A stretch of 18,948 nucleotides of DNA from assembly GCA_025924495.1 (NCBI GenBank), contig JAICIG010000112.1, forward strand, positions 1 to 18,948, read 5' to 3'. Each line of letters opens with the position of its first letter. Within the stretch, counting starts at the first letter, position 1. The notes under the pieces are model-generated. The model had not been told where the DNA came from and did not search any database. It worked only from the letters and a program-made list of their open reading frames with translations. This document shows, one piece after another, positions 17,069 through 18,948 of this stretch. Both the position numbers and the translations under genes were made by a program. Source of the DNA: Pirellulales bacterium. GTDB lineage: Bacteria; Planctomycetota; Planctomycetia; Pirellulales; JAICIG01.

Positions 17069-17265
17069 GGCGAAAGCGAACATGCTGCCGCTCAAGAATT
17101 TACTTGCCAAAGCCCGGAATTCCGAGACGATAAAAGGTTGCATCACATCAATGCCACCGGGCAGCGCGTCGTCGTTTCCAGCCCGAATGAACGAGTCGGA
17201 CAAAAGATCTCTCACGGGGTTGTTGCGTGCCTTGTAAATCGCATCGCCAGACCGCGATCGAAACC

Positions 17266-18246
17266 ATGGGCTTTGCGACGCGCAGCAAAGCGTCGGCCGG
17301 CGCGTCGCTGTGCGACGGGCGGCGAGACTTGTTGCGCCGCGTCTTGCTCGCCGCTTCTCTGCTGCTCGTGGCGGCGTGCGCCGGTTGCGAGGAAGAAGGC
17401 GCCGCGGCGAGGCCGCAATTGGTCTGGGGACGAAAAGGCATTTCCAACGGCCGCTTGCAAAAGCCGAGGGCAATGGCCATTGATGCGCAAGACCAACTCT
17501 ACATCGTCGACATGACGGCGCGCATCCAGGTGTTCACGCCCGACGGAGAGTTTCTGCGAGTATGGCAGACGCCGCAGCACCAGAATGGGCGACCGACCGG
17601 GTTGTCCTTCGATCGCCAGGGCCGGCTGTTGGTCGCCGACACCCATTATTTTCAGGTGCTCGTTTATTCGCCGCAGGGAGAATTGTTGTCCAAGTTAGGC
17701 GGCACGCAGGGGCACGGGCCGGGCGAATTCGGCTTCGTCACGGATGCCGTCCAAGATTCGCAGGGCAATCTCTACGTTTCTGAGTATGGCGAATATGACC
17801 GGATCCAGAAATTCACCTCCGACGGCAAGTTCATTCTGCAGTGGGGCGGCCATGGATTCGATCCCGGCCAGTTCGTCCGCCCGCAAAACATGACCATCGA
17901 CGAGCAAGACCGCATTTGGGTCGTCGACGCCTGCAATCATCGCATCCAGGTGTTCGACACGGAAGGCAAGCTGCTCGACGTTTGGGGAGCCGAGGGGAGC
18001 GAGCCCGGGCAGCTTTATTATCCTTATGACTTGACGTTCGATGAGCACGGCGATTTGTATGTCTGCGAGTATGGCAACCACCGGGTGCAGAAATTCGATC
18101 GCTCCGGGAAGTCGCTGGGCTGTTGGGGGCGTCACGGTCGCGAACCTGGCGAATTGCATCATCCCTGGGCCCTGGTGCGCGACAGTCAAGGCAGGATTCA
18201 CGTGTTGGATACGCTTAATCATCGTGTGCAACGGGTTGTGATGTAG
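17266..18246 (+). CDS. NHL-repeat lipoprotein with Tat-like signal
   Basis: A 326-aa protein. The N-terminus has a twin-arginine-like motif RRDLLR (19-24), a hydrophobic stretch (26-37) and a lipobox VAAC with Cys38, suggesting an exported, lipid-anchored protein. The rest is a six-bladed NHL beta-propeller: repeated units of the type L.FD.QG.LYVADT.NHRIQVF...G, with clear copies around CNHRIQVFDTEGKLL, YGNHRVQKFDRSGKSL and LNHRVQRVVM. NHL propellers bind proteins, RNA or sugars; no catalytic motif is seen. ATG 17266 gives a sensible signal sequence; GTG 17227 would add 13 residues. The next gene starts 2 bases after its stop, so they are likely one operon. Confidence 0.85.
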   Translation: MGFATRSKASAGASLCDGRRDLLRRVLLAASLLLVAACAGCEEEGAAARPQLVWGRKGISNGRLQKPRAMAIDAQDQLYIVDMTARIQVFTPDGEFLRVWQTPQHQNGRPTGLSFDRQGRLLVADTHYFQVLVYSPQGELLSKLGGTQGHGPGEFGFVTDAVQDSQGNLYVSEYGEYDRIQKFTSDGKFILQWGGHGFDPGQFVRPQNMTIDEQDRIWVVDACNHRIQVFDTEGKLLDVWGAEGSEPGQLYYPYDLTFDEHGDLYVCEYGNHRVQKFDRSGKSLGCWGRHGREPGELHHPWALVRDSQGRIHVLDTLNHRVQRVVM

Positions 18247-18248
18247 CC

Positions 18249-18948
18249 ATGCTGTCGTACCGCGTAGGTTTCGATGCTCCTGGTTACCTCGCCCTGCTGG
18301 CGCTCGTGCCGCTATTGTGGTGGCTGAGCTTCCGCAGCCTGGCCGGCTTAGGTCGCATCCGGCGCCTGGTGGTGCTATTGCTGCGCGCCGCCGTGCTGGC
18401 GCTGTTGGTGCTGGCGCTGGCGGGAATCCAATCGGTCAAAACCAGCGATCGTCTGACGGTGATTTACCTGCTCGATCAATCGCTCAGCATTCCGCCCGAG
18501 CGCCGGCTGGCGATGATCGAATTTGTCAATCAGTCGATCGTCAGGCACCGCGAGAACGACGACAAGGTCGGCGTGATCATGTTTGGTCGCGAGGCGGTGA
18601 TCGAAGTGCCTCCCTTCGACGAAAGCATCCAGTTGGAACCGATGGCCGAGAGCCTGCTTGACCAAGAGTCGACTAATCTCGCAGGGGCTCTAAAACTGGC
18701 ACAGGCGTCGTTTCCCGAGGAATATGCCAAGCGAATCGTCGTCGTCAGCGATGGGCGGCAGAATATCGGCGACGCCTTGGATCAAGCACGCAGCGCCGCC
18801 GATGCCGGCATCGGCATCGACGTGCAGCCGGTCCTCTATGGATCTCGCAGCGATGTCCTGGTCGATAAGATCGATCGCCCGCCCGACGTCCGCCGCGGCC
18901 AGCCGTTCGATTTGCGCGTGGTGCTGAACAACACCACCGAACCGCAGC
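18249..18948 (+). CDS. VWA-domain membrane protein (partial, runs off the window)
   Basis: At least 233 codons, open to the window edge. Two hydrophobic segments (about residues 11-28 and 39-60) anchor the N-terminus in the membrane. A von Willebrand factor A domain follows: YLLDQSLS gives the metal-ion-dependent adhesion motif DxSxS (Asp76, Ser78, Ser80), with Thr142 in STNLAGAL and Asp168 in VVVSDGRQN completing the set. The MIDAS site therefore appears intact and could bind divalent metal. Planctomycetes encode large proteins of this layout, often with a C-terminal glutamine-amidotransferase-like domain; that part lies outside the window. It starts 2 bases after the NHL lipoprotein gene. 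Confidence 0.85.
   Translation, partial: MLSYRVGFDAPGYLALLALVPLLWWLSFRSLAGLGRIRRLVVLLLRAAVLALLVLALAGIQSVKTSDRLTVIYLLDQSLSIPPERRLAMIEFVNQSIVRHRENDDKVGVIMFGREAVIEVPPFDESIQLEPMAESLLDQESTNLAGALKLAQASFPEEYAKRIVVVSDGRQNIGDALDQARSAADAGIGIDVQPVLYGSRSDVLVDKIDRPPDVRRGQPFDLRVVLNNTTEPQ

Noticed and set aside
17082..17237. 51-codon plus-strand frame between paralogue 2 and the NHL gene
   Set aside because: It has only a distant GAGG before its ATG and no recognisable motif; the 197-base gap is more simply a leader region.

Overview
The window looks like a chromosomal segment of a GC-rich planctomycete, probably of the Pirellulales type. I infer this from the gene styles: an ECF sigma factor with no adjacent anti-sigma gene, a Tat-like NHL-repeat lipoprotein next to a VWA membrane protein, large polytopic GT-C-like membrane proteins, and scattered single-gene units instead of long operons. 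No phylogenetic marker was tested, so the assignment is an inference. I saw no tRNA, rRNA, CRISPR array, insertion sequence, integrase or phage gene.

Layout. 1-134: the Lys/Ala-rich tail of an upstream gene and a perfect 14-bp terminator hairpin. 313-1032 (+): an isoprenylcysteine-methyltransferase-like membrane protein. 1195-1770 (-): an ECF sigma factor with its own intrinsic terminator. 1771-2598: a mostly non-coding stretch with a nested inverted repeat and one possible small gene (1943-2236, -) that has a very good ribosome binding site. 2599-4026 (+): an HpaI-type aldolase and a membrane-anchored bacterial-PH-like protein. 4108-5649 (-): a secreted MpaA/M14-like protein that has lost the expected zinc and catalytic residues. 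6026-7960 (+): a class II asparagine synthetase (asnB). 8114-9382 (+): ADP-glucose pyrophosphorylase (glgC). 9383-9956: no convincing gene, but an orphan minus-strand terminator and several stems that pair best as minus-strand RNA. 9957-10430 (+): a short RmlC-like cupin, convergent with carB (10441-13737, -), the large subunit of carbamoyl-phosphate synthase. 13738-14069: the carB leader with several potential hairpins. 14070-17068 (+): two tandem, overlapping paralogous polytopic membrane proteins. 17266-18948 (+): an NHL-repeat lipoprotein and a VWA-domain membrane protein cut by the window edge.

Working together. Most genes are independent housekeeping or metabolic units: glycogen precursor synthesis (glgC), asparagine synthesis (asnB), and pyrimidine/arginine precursor synthesis (carB). 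The clearest co-transcribed sets are the paralogous membrane pair (ATGA overlap) and the NHL lipoprotein plus VWA protein (2-nt gap). Both sets point at cell-envelope work. The least explained parts are the degenerate carboxypeptidase, the possible antisense/non-coding RNA between glgC and the cupin gene, the structured carB leader, and the duplicated membrane pair.
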